In this document: positions 11,913-19,804 of the stretch, one piece after another | Position numbering within the stretch: position 1 is the stretch's first letter | How the letters are laid out: every line of letters starts with the position of its first letter | Virus record (IMG/VR): IMGVR_UViG_3300031999_000204 | Coordinates: 1-22,974 of that record | Strand: one strand, 5' to 3' | Length of the DNA stretch: 22,974 nucleotides | Source of the DNA: a virus | Translations under genes and position numbers: made by a program | Notes under the pieces: model-generated | Seen by the model: only the letters and a program-made list of their open reading frames with translations | Told to the model about the DNA's origin: nothing | Databases searched by the model: none

Positions 11913-13256
11913 ATGAAGAAATTCGCAAAAGTATTGATGACGGTCGGAGCTTTAATCCTTCCCGGGCTGGTTTACGGGAATGCCTTAATCAACGAGTCGG
12001 CGCTGGCAGTAAACACGACCGCGGTCATTGATACGGTCGCCAACAACTATGCAAAAATATCCGTGACGGCTTTTTGCTCAACGGTGACAGTCCCGGCCGT
12101 CTCTTTGACGGATGGCAGGCCGTCAACCGTCGCGATCACAGTCACAGACAACAACGCGCTCATCGCTCTTGCCTCTTCCAACACGATCACGATCAGCTCA
12201 AATGCCGCTTGTAAAAATGAATGGATCAGACTCAATGGCGTTTATTTTGTCAATCCGCAGGACTGGGCAGTCGCGATCGACACGCACAACGTCGGATTTT
12301 CTACTCAGACCGCGCAGAATTTGGCCAACGCAATCAACGGCTCGGCGTCGTCCGCCACGTTCACGGCCGTCCGCTCCGGGTCAATGATTTACCTCGCGAC
12401 AAAGAGCTCCGGGTCGCTTCTCAACGCTTACACTTTGACGTCGAGCACCCCGGCCGCGCTGGTTCCCGGGTCGGCGACGTTTTTCAATGGTCGCGATGCC
12501 GCTCAACTCAAGCTCGCAAACTTCACTTTGACAAATGGGATTCATTGGTTCAAGGGAGCCAACGCCGCCGCGACCGCTCAATCAATTTCGTCCGGGATCG
12601 TCGCTTTCACGGGCGGGCTTATCATTTCGACTTGGAACGGGTCAGTCGTTTATGCGACCTCGACCGCCATCGATAAAAATTCCTATGTCGTGATGTCGAC
12701 CACGCAGTCCGCGCTCACCGTTTCGAGCGTCGCTTATTTATCAAACGGATTCGGGATCGGCAATTTCCAGAACGGATCGGCCTCATCGGTCGACCTCGCA
12801 ACGGATTATATCTCAGCGGCCAACGCTTACCCGGTCGGGCTCCCGGTGCTCTACTCAACCGCAACCGGGACGAACATCCGCCCGCTGGTCAGCCAGACGA
12901 CCTATTTTGTAACAGCGCCGACGTCCTCAAAATTCAAACTGGCGACATCCCGCGCCAATGCGATCAACGGGGCGGCGGTGAATTTTACGTCTTTTCTATC
13001 AACGGGGTCAGTCTCGTATGTTTTAACCCCGATCGCCTATTCCGCGGGCAATCCGGCCTCGTTTAAGTGGCAACTCTCGAACGATGCGATCAACTGGTTC
13101 GACGCGCCCATTTCCAGCGTGACTATTTACTCGACCGCCGTATCAACCGGGCAAGCCGTCAACGTGGGCGATGCGAATTTCAAATATTATCGGACAGTCT
13201 TCACGACTTCCGACAACGGAGCGTCAGCCGTTAAAATTGACGTGCAGGGCAAATAA
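11913..13256 (+). CDS. Beta-rich virion-type protein with Sec signal peptide, 447 aa
   Basis: Start at ATG 11913 after GGAGCGAGGTGACTAAA. The frame also has ATG 11904, which lies inside that ribosome site. The N-terminus is a textbook signal peptide: Lys-Lys, a hydrophobic core VLMTVGALILPGLV, and a likely cut after VYG at residue 22. The mature part is Ser/Thr/Ala-rich and beta-strand-like. It has 'TAQNLANAINGS' and 'QTTYFVTAPTSSKFKLATSRANAINGAAVNF', which resemble repeated modules of phage structural proteins. A C-terminal 'FKWQLSNDAINWFDA' beta-sandwich follows. It lies between portal and scaffold, where a head decoration or neck protein would be expected. An export signal there is unusual. 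Confidence 0.75.
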   Translation: MKKFAKVLMTVGALILPGLVYGNALINESALAVNTTAVIDTVANNYAKISVTAFCSTVTVPAVSLTDGRPSTVAITVTDNNALIALASSNTITISSNAACKNEWIRLNGVYFVNPQDWAVAIDTHNVGFSTQTAQNLANAINGSASSATFTAVRSGSMIYLATKSSGSLLNAYTLTSSTPAALVPGSATFFNGRDAAQLKLANFTLTNGIHWFKGANAAATAQSISSGIVAFTGGLIISTWNGSVVYATSTAIDKNSYVVMSTTQSALTVSSVAYLSNGFGIGNFQNGSASSVDLATDYISAANAYPVGLPVLYSTATGTNIRPLVSQTTYFVTAPTSSKFKLATSRANAINGAAVNFTSFLSTGSVSYVLTPIAYSAGNPASFKWQLSNDAINWFDAPISSVTIYSTAVSTGQAVNVGDANFKYYRTVFTTSDNGASAVKIDVQGK

Positions 13257-13277
13257 AATCGAAGAGGAGATATAAAA

Positions 13278-14225
13278 ATGGAAACGACAATCACAGCCCC
13301 CGCGCCGTCCGCGCCCACAGCGCCAGCGACAACGGAGCCCGGATCAGACGTTAAACAACCCGTCGGAAATGAAACGAAGGCCGCCCCCGCAAGCGCCGCA
13401 AAGCCAGCGGAAGGCGAGATCAAAAAAGAGACCGCCCCGGCCGACCCGGAGCGCCCGTTCGTTTTCAAACTTGAAGGGAAAGAATATCACTTGACGAAGG
13501 ATGAGGCGGAACGACTGGCCTCAAAGGGAATCGGAGCGGACAAAAAATTCGGCGAAGCGGCAAAGATGCGGCAACAGTTTGAGGATTTTGTTCACGTCCT
13601 CAAGACCGACCCGATGAGCATTTTGCAAAATCCAAACCTCGGGCTCGATTTCAAACGACTGGCGCAGGACTATCTCGCCAAAGAAATTGAAAAAGAGATG
13701 ATGTCCCCGGAACAGAGGGAATTGCTTGAAACGAAAGAAAAAATCAAACAGATGGAGGACGAGAAGAAAAAAGGCGAAGAAAAAGCCAATCAGGAGCGGA
13801 TGCAACAGCTCGTCCAGCACTATTCGGGAGAATACGAAAAAGATATCCAGTCGGTGCTTCAAACGTCCGGGCTTCCGAAGACGCGCGGCACCGTCAAACG
13901 GCTCGCGTATTATATGCAAAAAGGGCTCGAGCGCGGCGTTGAGCTTAAAGCCGGAGACGTCATCGACTTGGTCAGATCGGATTATATTCAAGAGCATAAT
14001 GAGCTTTACGGCTCAGCGAATGGCGAAACCCTCTTAAAACTTTTCGCCGATCCCGTGTTGAAAAAATTGATGGAAGCGAATTTGAAAAAGGTCAAGGGCG
14101 GTGACGCGATGTCCCCTACCCTTGCCAAAAAGCCGGGAACGCCCGACATTCTATCCGTCCCAACGAAAAAAATGGACAAGGACGAATGGAGAGCGGAATT
14201 AGACAGACACGTCAATCAACTTTAA
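13278..14225 (+). CDS. Capsid scaffolding protein
   Basis: A 315-residue protein directly upstream of the capsid gene, with GAAGAGGAGATATAAAA as ribosome site. The first 60 residues are a disordered Pro/Ala/Thr/Glu stretch. A short beta element (FVFKLEGKEYHLTKDEAERLA) and long charged coiled-coil helices follow (about 130-190, EIEKEMMSPEQRELLETKEK and MEDEKKKGEEKANQERM). The C-terminus is a short basic/acidic helix (KMDKDEWRAELDRHVNQL), where scaffolds bind coat protein. Composition, size and position match phage scaffolding proteins, which direct procapsid assembly and then leave. Confidence 0.85.
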   Translation: METTITAPAPSAPTAPATTEPGSDVKQPVGNETKAAPASAAKPAEGEIKKETAPADPERPFVFKLEGKEYHLTKDEAERLASKGIGADKKFGEAAKMRQQFEDFVHVLKTDPMSILQNPNLGLDFKRLAQDYLAKEIEKEMMSPEQRELLETKEKIKQMEDEKKKGEEKANQERMQQLVQHYSGEYEKDIQSVLQTSGLPKTRGTVKRLAYYMQKGLERGVELKAGDVIDLVRSDYIQEHNELYGSANGETLLKLFADPVLKKLMEANLKKVKGGDAMSPTLAKKPGTPDILSVPTKKMDKDEWRAELDRHVNQL

Positions 14226-14236
14226 AAAAAGCGGAC

Positions 14237-14268
14237 GCCGGGAACGCCCCGGGCTATCTTAATTTTTT
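14237..14268 (+). terminator. Weak terminator between scaffold and capsid genes
   Basis: GCCGGG (14237-14242) pairs with CCC-(G)-GGC (14248-14254) around a five-base loop with one bulged G. A T-rich tract TATCTTAATTTTTT follows. The stem is short, so partial termination or RNA processing is more likely than a full stop. Confidence 0.4.
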
Positions 14269-14314
14269 GAGTTTTAGAATTGACTTCGATGTAAAATGTG
14301 ACACAAAAAAAATA

Positions 14315-14346
14315 GTTTAACTTAATTATTCATAATTGAGTTAAAC
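14315..14346. promoter_or_regulatory. 32-base palindrome in front of the capsid gene
   Basis: GTTTAACTTAATTAT and ATAATTGAGTTAAAC form 15-bp arms around TC. The single mismatch becomes a G-U pair in RNA, so the transcript can form a continuous 15-pair hairpin 11 bases before the AAAAGGAGAAAAA ribosome site. It has no T-run and is AT-rich, so it is more likely a message-stabilising or protein-binding element than a terminator. Confidence 0.65.
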
Positions 14347-14369
14347 AAATTCTAAAAGGAGAAAAATTT

Positions 14370-15653
14370 ATGTCTTCACCTACAAGCATTTCAGATTTAG
14401 ACGGTTTATTTAAAATCGTCTACGGGTCGCAAATTATTAATTTGATGCCCGAAGCTTCAAAAGTCGTTCGGATGATCCCGTTCTCGCAGGAAGAGCGGAT
14501 CGGAAAACGTTTCGACCAACCCGTCGCGCTCACTTACGAGCACGGCTTCACTTACGGCGCCCCGGGCGCTGGCGCCTTCTCTCTCCGCGCTTCCATCTCT
14601 ATGAAGATGCAGAACGCGGAAGTCGACGGCTATCAGGGAATTTTGCGCGCACAGATGGACTATGAGACCGCCGCCAAAGCGGTCGCAGGTGGCGCGAAGG
14701 CCTTCAAAAAAGCGACTCAATTGCAGGTCGAGAATATGATGGAATCCGGCACGAAACGCATCGAGCTCGCTTGCCTTTACGGACAGAGCGGACTCGGCAA
14801 GACCGCGTCCAGCGTCAACACCGACACCACGACAACCGTGTTGCAGATCAGCACGGCGAGCTGGGCGACCGGGATTTGGTCAGGGATGGAAAATTGCGGG
14901 CTTAATTTCTTCGCCGCAAACGGCACCATCGTTAGCTCCGGCGCCGATGCCATTTTCTACATTCAGTCAGTCGATGTAGACAATCGCAAACTCACCGTCA
15001 CGGGCACAATTACCGGGATCACAGCTCTCGACATCGCGGCTGGTTCTGGCGCTCTCGACATTTATTTCGACACCGCTCGCACGGGCGCGACTTCGTGGAA
15101 TGAGATGGTCGGGATCGACAAAATTATCACTAACACCGGGATTCTATTCAACATCGATGCGGCAACCTACAACCTATGGAAAGGTAATACATATTCCAAT
15201 TCCGGCGCCGCATTGACACTCGGAAAAATTCTCTCCGCCATCGCCTTGCCAGTCGGCCGCGGACTGAATGAAAAAGTCGTCGTGTTGTTAAACGACAGAA
15301 CGTGGGCGAATGTCGCCAACGATCAAGCCGCTCTCCGCAAATACGATGCCTCGTATTCCAGCGAAGAGATCAAAAACGGCGCGCGCGCGATTCGTTTCTA
15401 CTCTCAGAACGGAGAGATCGAATTACAACCGTACAACTGTATCAAAGAAGGCGAGTCGTTCGTCTTCCCCCCGAAACGGTTAAAACGTATCGGAGCGCAG
15501 GATATTTCCTTCAACTCCCTCGGAGTCGAAGGTCGCATTTTCCGCGAGCTTTCCGATAACGCTGGGTTTGAATACAGGTTATACACCGATCAGAGCATTT
15601 TTTGCGAGACCCCCGCGAAAATGATGAAGATAACTTCAATAGTAAACAGCTGA
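14370..15653 (+). CDS. Major capsid protein
   Basis: A 427-residue protein with a strong AAAAGGAGAAAAATTT ribosome site. The N-terminal part contains segments typical of the P22/HK97-fold coat family ('SKVVRMIPFSQEERIGKRFDQPVAL', 'GFTYGAPG', 'GGAKAFKKATQLQVENMMES'). A beta-rich Ser/Thr/Gly insertion spans about 150-245. The C-terminal part has 'NEKVVVLLNDRTWANVANDQAALRKYDASY' and 'IELQPYNCIKEGESFVFPPK', as in the A-domain of coat proteins. It follows the scaffold, and the upstream palindrome and ribosome site suggest high expression. The GC-rich, codon-biased sequence fits an abundant protein. The family subtype is inferred. Confidence 0.85.
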   Translation: MSSPTSISDLDGLFKIVYGSQIINLMPEASKVVRMIPFSQEERIGKRFDQPVALTYEHGFTYGAPGAGAFSLRASISMKMQNAEVDGYQGILRAQMDYETAAKAVAGGAKAFKKATQLQVENMMESGTKRIELACLYGQSGLGKTASSVNTDTTTTVLQISTASWATGIWSGMENCGLNFFAANGTIVSSGADAIFYIQSVDVDNRKLTVTGTITGITALDIAAGSGALDIYFDTARTGATSWNEMVGIDKIITNTGILFNIDAATYNLWKGNTYSNSGAALTLGKILSAIALPVGRGLNEKVVVLLNDRTWANVANDQAALRKYDASYSSEEIKNGARAIRFYSQNGEIELQPYNCIKEGESFVFPPKRLKRIGAQDISFNSLGVEGRIFRELSDNAGFEYRLYTDQSIFCETPAKMMKITSIVNS

Positions 15654-15666
15654 AAATTGTAAATAA

Positions 15667-15695
15667 TTGACAATGTACTAAATCCTTTGTACAAT
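15667..15695 (+). promoter_or_regulatory. Dedicated promoter of the HNH endonuclease gene
   Basis: TTGACA (15667-15672) and TACAAT (15690-15695) have a 17-base spacer, starting 14 bases after the capsid stop. The predicted start is near 15702. The -10 lies inside the left arm of the hairpin at 15684-15717, so its own transcript lacks that arm. Confidence 0.75.
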
Positions 15696-15717
15696 GGAGA
15701 AATCCGTTGTACAAAGG
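15684..15717 (+). promoter_or_regulatory. Hairpin that would mask the HNH ribosome site in read-through RNA
   Basis: CCTTTGTACAA (15684-15694) and TTGTACAAAGG (15707-15717) are perfect 11-bp arms with a 12-base loop. The right arm contains the first five bases of the AAAGGAGG ribosome site (15713-15720). Both arms carry the palindrome TTGTACAA, which could also bind a regulator on DNA. Confidence 0.7.
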
Positions 15718-15724
15718 AGGCGGT

Positions 15725-16177
15725 ATGAATCCAATAGAAAACGCAAAATTAAATGAGCAAACAGGTTGTTTTGATTGGCAGGGAAGATTGTGGAATCACG
15801 GTTACGGATATTATAAAAATCATCAACTTGCGCATCGTGTTTCGTACAAAATTAATGTCGGAATAATTCCTGAAGGATTGTGTGTCTTACATAAATGCGA
15901 CAACAGAAAATGCGTTAATCCGGAGCATTTGTTTTTAGGAACGAAAGAAGAAAATAATCGTGATTGTGAGAAAAAAGGACGGAGACCGCATAGATCGTGT
16001 TTTATTGCTAGTGAAAAAGTAAAAGAAAAAGCGAAGTTAATGGGATTGTCAAATATTGGAAGAGTTCATACGGATGAATCAAAAAAAAATATGGCTCTTT
16101 CAAGATTAGGTAAACCCAGAGGGAAATATAAACCTCAAATTAGATTATGTCAAAAATGTTTGCAATCAATTAATTAA
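15725..16177 (+). CDS. Free-standing HNH homing endonuclease with NUMOD3-like motif
   Basis: A 150-residue protein with the HNH_3-type core 'HRVSYKINVGIIPEGLCVLHKCDNRKCVNPEHLFLGT' (residues about 39-75), in which His57 is the likely catalytic His and CxxxxC and Asn/His residues set the fold. A NUMOD3-like DNA-binding element follows, 'GRVHTDESKKNMALSRLGKPRG' (about 114-135). A CxxC occurs near the end. Start at ATG 15725 after AAAGGAGG. Base composition differs from its neighbours: two sampled 60-base lines of this gene have 35 and 40 percent GC, against 63 percent in a line of the capsid gene. This suggests a recent arrival. Such genes nick intron- or gene-less alleles in co-infecting phages and spread themselves. 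Confidence 0.88.
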   Translation: MNPIENAKLNEQTGCFDWQGRLWNHGYGYYKNHQLAHRVSYKINVGIIPEGLCVLHKCDNRKCVNPEHLFLGTKEENNRDCEKKGRRPHRSCFIASEKVKEKAKLMGLSNIGRVHTDESKKNMALSRLGKPRGKYKPQIRLCQKCLQSIN

Positions 16178-16186
16178 GTTGTGCCA

Positions 16187-16217
16187 GCCCGGCCGGGTGA
16201 TCCCTCTCCCGGTCGGG
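16187..16217 (+). repeat. Two GC-rich near-identical palindromic units after the HNH gene
   Basis: GCCCGGCCGGGT and TCCCGGTCGGGT occur 20 bases apart, each a self-complementary unit, with a small GTAC-TCA-GTAC hairpin following at 16217-16226. There is no T-run, so this is not a standard terminator. The GC content jumps here from the AT-rich HNH gene, so this may be the right boundary of the inserted segment. Confidence 0.5.
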
Positions 16218-16242
16218 TACTCAGTACACAGGAGCGCGTAAA

Positions 16243-18981
16243 ATGAAAAAATTTTTAATCGGGTTCGTGACGATGTTGGCAATGGGAATCGGGCTCGCAC
16301 GGGCTTATCAAACATACACGATCAATGGCATTCCTTACCTCTTCCCGGACGTCAACGATGAAACTTGGGGACAGCGCGTTACAGATTGGGCGGGCGCCGT
16401 CACGAATGGGATGCTCCAAAAAGCCGGAGGGACATTCACTTTAACAAGCGAGGCATATTTCGGGGCGAATTATGGGCTCCGCGCCGCCTATTTCAAAAGC
16501 AAAAATTTACCCGTCGCATCGACCGGGGCGATCCGGCTTGCCAACGCCGATACAATCCGCTGGCGAAATATCAACAACACGGGAGATTTTATATTTCAAG
16601 TCAACTCCTCAAGTCTTCCAGTTTTTAACGGTTACGTTTTAGGATTTTCAACCGATATTTCTAATACCATATTTTTATCGACGTCCGCTTTGCAATCCAA
16701 TATTGACGCTCTTTATGTCAATGTCTCTTCGACTTATACTGCCTTGAATAATCGCATTGATGCCGCCGCTATTTCTTCCACAACAGCAAACTCCCGGCTC
16801 AATGATCTTGATTTATCAACCGCGGCGATCACGTCCCGCGCCGATGCCGTCGCTATTGCAACCTCAACGATGGTCGACACAACTTCGTCAACTCAAGCGA
16901 AAGCCGGAGGGTTTATCGTGGGAGGAGACTTGACAAGCTCATCGACCGTCCGCTCAAATATGGCGACAACCTCAACGACCGGGGAACGGTTTAATTTCGT
17001 CGCGTATGTCGGGTCCGATACCCCGGCAGAGATCAACATAAAAAACAACGCAACGAGCGGCAATACAAACTCTTATGAGTATTTAAGTTCGAGCGGGATC
17101 GTCGGGAATATCCGTTTTTATGCTCCTTATTCGGGCGCTGGCAATATGGAATATTTCAGATTATCGAATGTGATACTTAATCGGAATCTCGGGGACATCG
17201 CCTCTCAAATGATATTTTGGGGACCGAATGTTAATGGGACTGCTATCCCATTGGGGACGATCGTGTCGATCAAAAACAAGGCGCGCTGGGGAATTAGAGC
17301 GTCAGCCGATCCCGCTTATATTCCGAGCTCGATGTTCGAGCTAATTGATGGTTCAATGACGATCGTCCGCGGAGGCATTAATTTGAGGGAGGCGAGCAAT
17401 CTCCGGGTCGATGGATTATCCGAATTGCTGGCGACGACAAAGATTGGGAGCGCGACGGTTTACGGAACAGTTACGTCAACGTCAGGATTTGTGGGTGATG
17501 GTTCTGGGCTTTATAATCTTCCGGCTCGGCTTCCGCTCGCGCAGGGGTCGACATACTATGCGATTTGGCAAGATGTGTCGAATGCGACCGCGGCGATCAT
17601 TACGCGGGCGGACGGAGCGGCGATTTCTTCAACGACCGCGGTGACACGGATTAGCAATCTCGATCAATCGACAGCCGCAATCACAACCCGGGCGGACGCG
17701 GTGGCAATCGCCACGACAGCGGCAACCGTTCAAAAAATCACGGTTTACAGCGCTGGCGTTTTCGCTGGGAACGTGTCGACAATCAATTTCAATACAAATT
17801 TAAGCGTGTCAGTCACGGGCGGGACGGCGACCGTCAACGCGTCCGGGGGTGGCGGCGGCGGGACGAGCAATGAAATTTATACGCTTATTATTGGGACGTC
17901 TTCGGTCCGAGGGGCGACTATTGTCGGCAACACGCAGGACGCTTTCAATTTCGCGATTTCTTCGGCTTTAACGATGATCGGCGGGACTACTATCCCGATT
18001 TGCATTTACGTCCAGCGCGGGAGTTATACGTTCACGTCACAGGTTTTCGTGCCGTATAATGTCACGATCAAGGGGGAAGATACGGGAGCAGTCTGTTACA
18101 ACAACAACGGGCTTGGAGTTTTTTCTATCGAAGGGCGGGTTACGAATATGGGTTTTGTTTCCCGGGCGTGGACTTATAGCGGGTCGGGAAGGGATCATAT
18201 CATCCAAATGAAATGGCGCGGGAAATTTGATTACAATACTTTCCACGAAGGGAAGGCGTCAAACGGCGGGCAAACAGTTAATATTGTCATTTCAGTTAAT
18301 GGTTCATCATTCACCACAGTTTCAAACAATGAGTTTTTGAATTTTACAGAAAATTCTTATACGCTTTACGGGCTAACTCACGATGCGTCTTTGTCTGTTT
18401 CAAATGCCAACAACAACGTATTTACGTTTAACAAAATAGTCTTTTCCGAATCCACGGCGGCGGGTTATGTTTGTTTTATTTATAGCGGGAACAACAACAA
18501 GATGGAATACAACGATATTTATCAAAATAGAAAATCAAACATATTGATGAACGTGATGGCTTATTCATTGACGAGCAATTGTTTCAATAATTCATTTTCT
18601 TATAATAGAGTGTCAATGGATTTAAATTCAACGGACGGAAGCGGATTTGCTCTATTTAGCCCAGACTTTTATGGTCAAGGGATTTCCACGGGGACTCAAA
18701 TTGTCGGCAATCAAATAACATTGCGGGTCCCCAGCGCTGGAAACAACTTAATCACTTTGCAGACTGATGGTTCTGGATATGAAGAGGGAATGCTTATCGC
18801 AGATAATGTGGTTATATCGACAACGGCTGGCGCCGGGAATTTTGTCACCGTAAATTCTGGAGCGCGCCGGACGTTAATTAAAAATAATACCGTGCGCGGG
18901 ATGGGCGGATTTGTAAGTGACAGCGGCACTCAAACGATCTATACAAATAAAAATAATGATCTGAATAATATCGCTCAATAA
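16243..18981 (+). CDS. Tail fibre/tailspike protein with signal peptide and C-terminal beta-helix
   Basis: A 912-residue protein starting after CAGGAGCGCGTAAA. The N-terminus is a signal peptide (KK, hydrophobic FLIGFVTMLAMGIGL, cut after ARA at residue 21). Residues about 22-120 form a virion-attachment-like beta region (YTINGIPYLFPDV; TGAIRLANADTIRWRN). A Ser/Thr/Ala coiled motif occurs twice, 'AAISSTTANSRLNDLDLSTAA' near 185 and 'AAISSTTAVTRISNLDQSTAA' near 455, as in trimeric fibre shafts. A Gly-rich linker SGGGGGG near 545 precedes a right-handed parallel beta-helix (570-900, repeated short Asn-rich turns such as 'SNNEFLNF' and 'NNNKMEYNDIY'), typical of tailspike polysaccharide-binding or -cleaving domains. 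No catalytic triad was identified. Receptor-binding role is inferred. Confidence 0.8.
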   Translation: MKKFLIGFVTMLAMGIGLARAYQTYTINGIPYLFPDVNDETWGQRVTDWAGAVTNGMLQKAGGTFTLTSEAYFGANYGLRAAYFKSKNLPVASTGAIRLANADTIRWRNINNTGDFIFQVNSSSLPVFNGYVLGFSTDISNTIFLSTSALQSNIDALYVNVSSTYTALNNRIDAAAISSTTANSRLNDLDLSTAAITSRADAVAIATSTMVDTTSSTQAKAGGFIVGGDLTSSSTVRSNMATTSTTGERFNFVAYVGSDTPAEINIKNNATSGNTNSYEYLSSSGIVGNIRFYAPYSGAGNMEYFRLSNVILNRNLGDIASQMIFWGPNVNGTAIPLGTIVSIKNKARWGIRASADPAYIPSSMFELIDGSMTIVRGGINLREASNLRVDGLSELLATTKIGSATVYGTVTSTSGFVGDGSGLYNLPARLPLAQGSTYYAIWQDVSNATAAIITRADGAAISSTTAVTRISNLDQSTAAITTRADAVAIATTAATVQKITVYSAGVFAGNVSTINFNTNLSVSVTGGTATVNASGGGGGGTSNEIYTLIIGTSSVRGATIVGNTQDAFNFAISSALTMIGGTTIPICIYVQRGSYTFTSQVFVPYNVTIKGEDTGAVCYNNNGLGVFSIEGRVTNMGFVSRAWTYSGSGRDHIIQMKWRGKFDYNTFHEGKASNGGQTVNIVISVNGSSFTTVSNNEFLNFTENSYTLYGLTHDASLSVSNANNNVFTFNKIVFSESTAAGYVCFIYSGNNNKMEYNDIYQNRKSNILMNVMAYSLTSNCFNNSFSYNRVSMDLNSTDGSGFALFSPDFYGQGISTGTQIVGNQITLRVPSAGNNLITLQTDGSGYEEGMLIADNVVISTTAGAGNFVTVNSGARRTLIKNNTVRGMGGFVSDSGTQTIYTNKNNDLNNIAQ

Positions 18982-18992
18982 AGGAGTTCAAG

Positions 18993-19400
18993 ATGAAATA
19001 TTTTATATCAACATTTTTAATGTTTGGGTTGGCGGGCGGATTGATGGCGACGGAAGCCCGGGTCGTTGACAATTCCGTTGATTTTGCAAAGGTGAAGGTC
19101 GTATTAAATGGCTCCGATTATTTTTTCTACAACAAAAATAAAGGCGATAATTTTTACGATCAGGTGAACGTCGGCACCAATACGGCGGTTCTCACCTATC
19201 CGACGCCGACAGCCGATGAAATTAATTTGTCAACGTGCGTTCTTTATGGGTTCAGCGGGCTGGATGATTGGAAACAATGCAAAAAAGGATTTTTAAACAA
19301 AAAAATCAAAGAGTTAAAAGATAATGACGACGACCTTATCATTGTCGACGTTGACTCCCGGATCGCGTGGCTCCGGGATTATCGGCAGGCGCACAGATGA
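18993..19400 (+). CDS. Exported protein, first of two tandem paralogues, 135 aa
   Basis: Starts after AAAGGAGTTCAAG. Residues 1-19 (MKYFISTFLMFGLAGGLMA) are a signal peptide with a likely cut before TEA. The mature 116 residues share with the next gene 'VDFAKVKVVLNGS', 'TYPTPTADEINLSTC', 'KKIKELKDNDDD' and 'IVDVDSRIAWLR'. One Cys is conserved between the two (STC), a second (QCKK) is not. No family is recognised. The two genes lie between the tailspike and the lysis genes and probably act in the periplasm or on the cell surface, for example in superinfection exclusion or tail-associated functions, but nothing proves this. Confidence 0.75.
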   Translation: MKYFISTFLMFGLAGGLMATEARVVDNSVDFAKVKVVLNGSDYFFYNKNKGDNFYDQVNVGTNTAVLTYPTPTADEINLSTCVLYGFSGLDDWKQCKKGFLNKKIKELKDNDDDLIIVDVDSRIAWLRDYRQAHR

Positions 19401-19804
19401 AATATTTAATCGCGCTTTTTCTCATTTTTCCCGCCGGGCTCTTGAATGCGACCGAATATAAGGTCGCAAATTATCAAGTTAAATTTGCAAAAGTAAAATT
19501 GATTTTGAATGGTGGCTCCCCGGAGTTTTATTTCAGTTTAACGAAAGGCAATGATCGATATGACGATTACGTTTCCGTTGCGACGAACGTCGTGACGCGG
19601 ACTTTTCCGACGCCAACATCCGACGAAATTAATTTATCAACGTGCGCTTATCGCTGGTATTCCGACGCGGAATTTAAGGCGGCAAAAAAAGGGTATGTTA
19701 CGTCGAAGATCAAAGAATTAAAAGACAACCGGGACGACGAAGAGATCGTTGATTTTAAAGCCCGGGTCAACTGGCTCAGATTGTGGAAAATATTAAACCC
19801 GTGA
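19397..19804 (+). CDS. Exported protein, second tandem paralogue, 135 aa
   Basis: Begins at ATG 19397 overlapping the stop of its paralogue (ATGA). Residues 1-18 (MKYLIALFLIFPAGLLNA) are a signal peptide with a cut before TEY. It aligns with the previous protein over the whole length: 'VKFAKVKLILNGG', 'FPTPTSDEINLSTC', 'SKIKELKDNRDDEEIVDF' and 'RVNWLRLWK'. Identical length and order argue for a tandem gene duplication followed by divergence, most strongly in the region after the signal peptide and in the middle loop. It is coupled to the membrane protein gene downstream by a GTGA overlap. Confidence 0.75.
   Translation: MKYLIALFLIFPAGLLNATEYKVANYQVKFAKVKLILNGGSPEFYFSLTKGNDRYDDYVSVATNVVTRTFPTPTSDEINLSTCAYRWYSDAEFKAAKKGYVTSKIKELKDNRDDEEIVDFKARVNWLRLWKILNP

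Noticed and set aside
14267-14297. Promoter TTGAGT ... TAAAAT before the capsid gene
   Set aside because: The spacer is 19 bases and neither box is strong, so it is too weak to report as a feature.
16243-18981. Diversity-generating retroelement acting on the fibre
   Set aside because: No reverse transcriptase and no template-variable repeat pair was seen; the internal repeats in the fibre are coiled shaft motifs.
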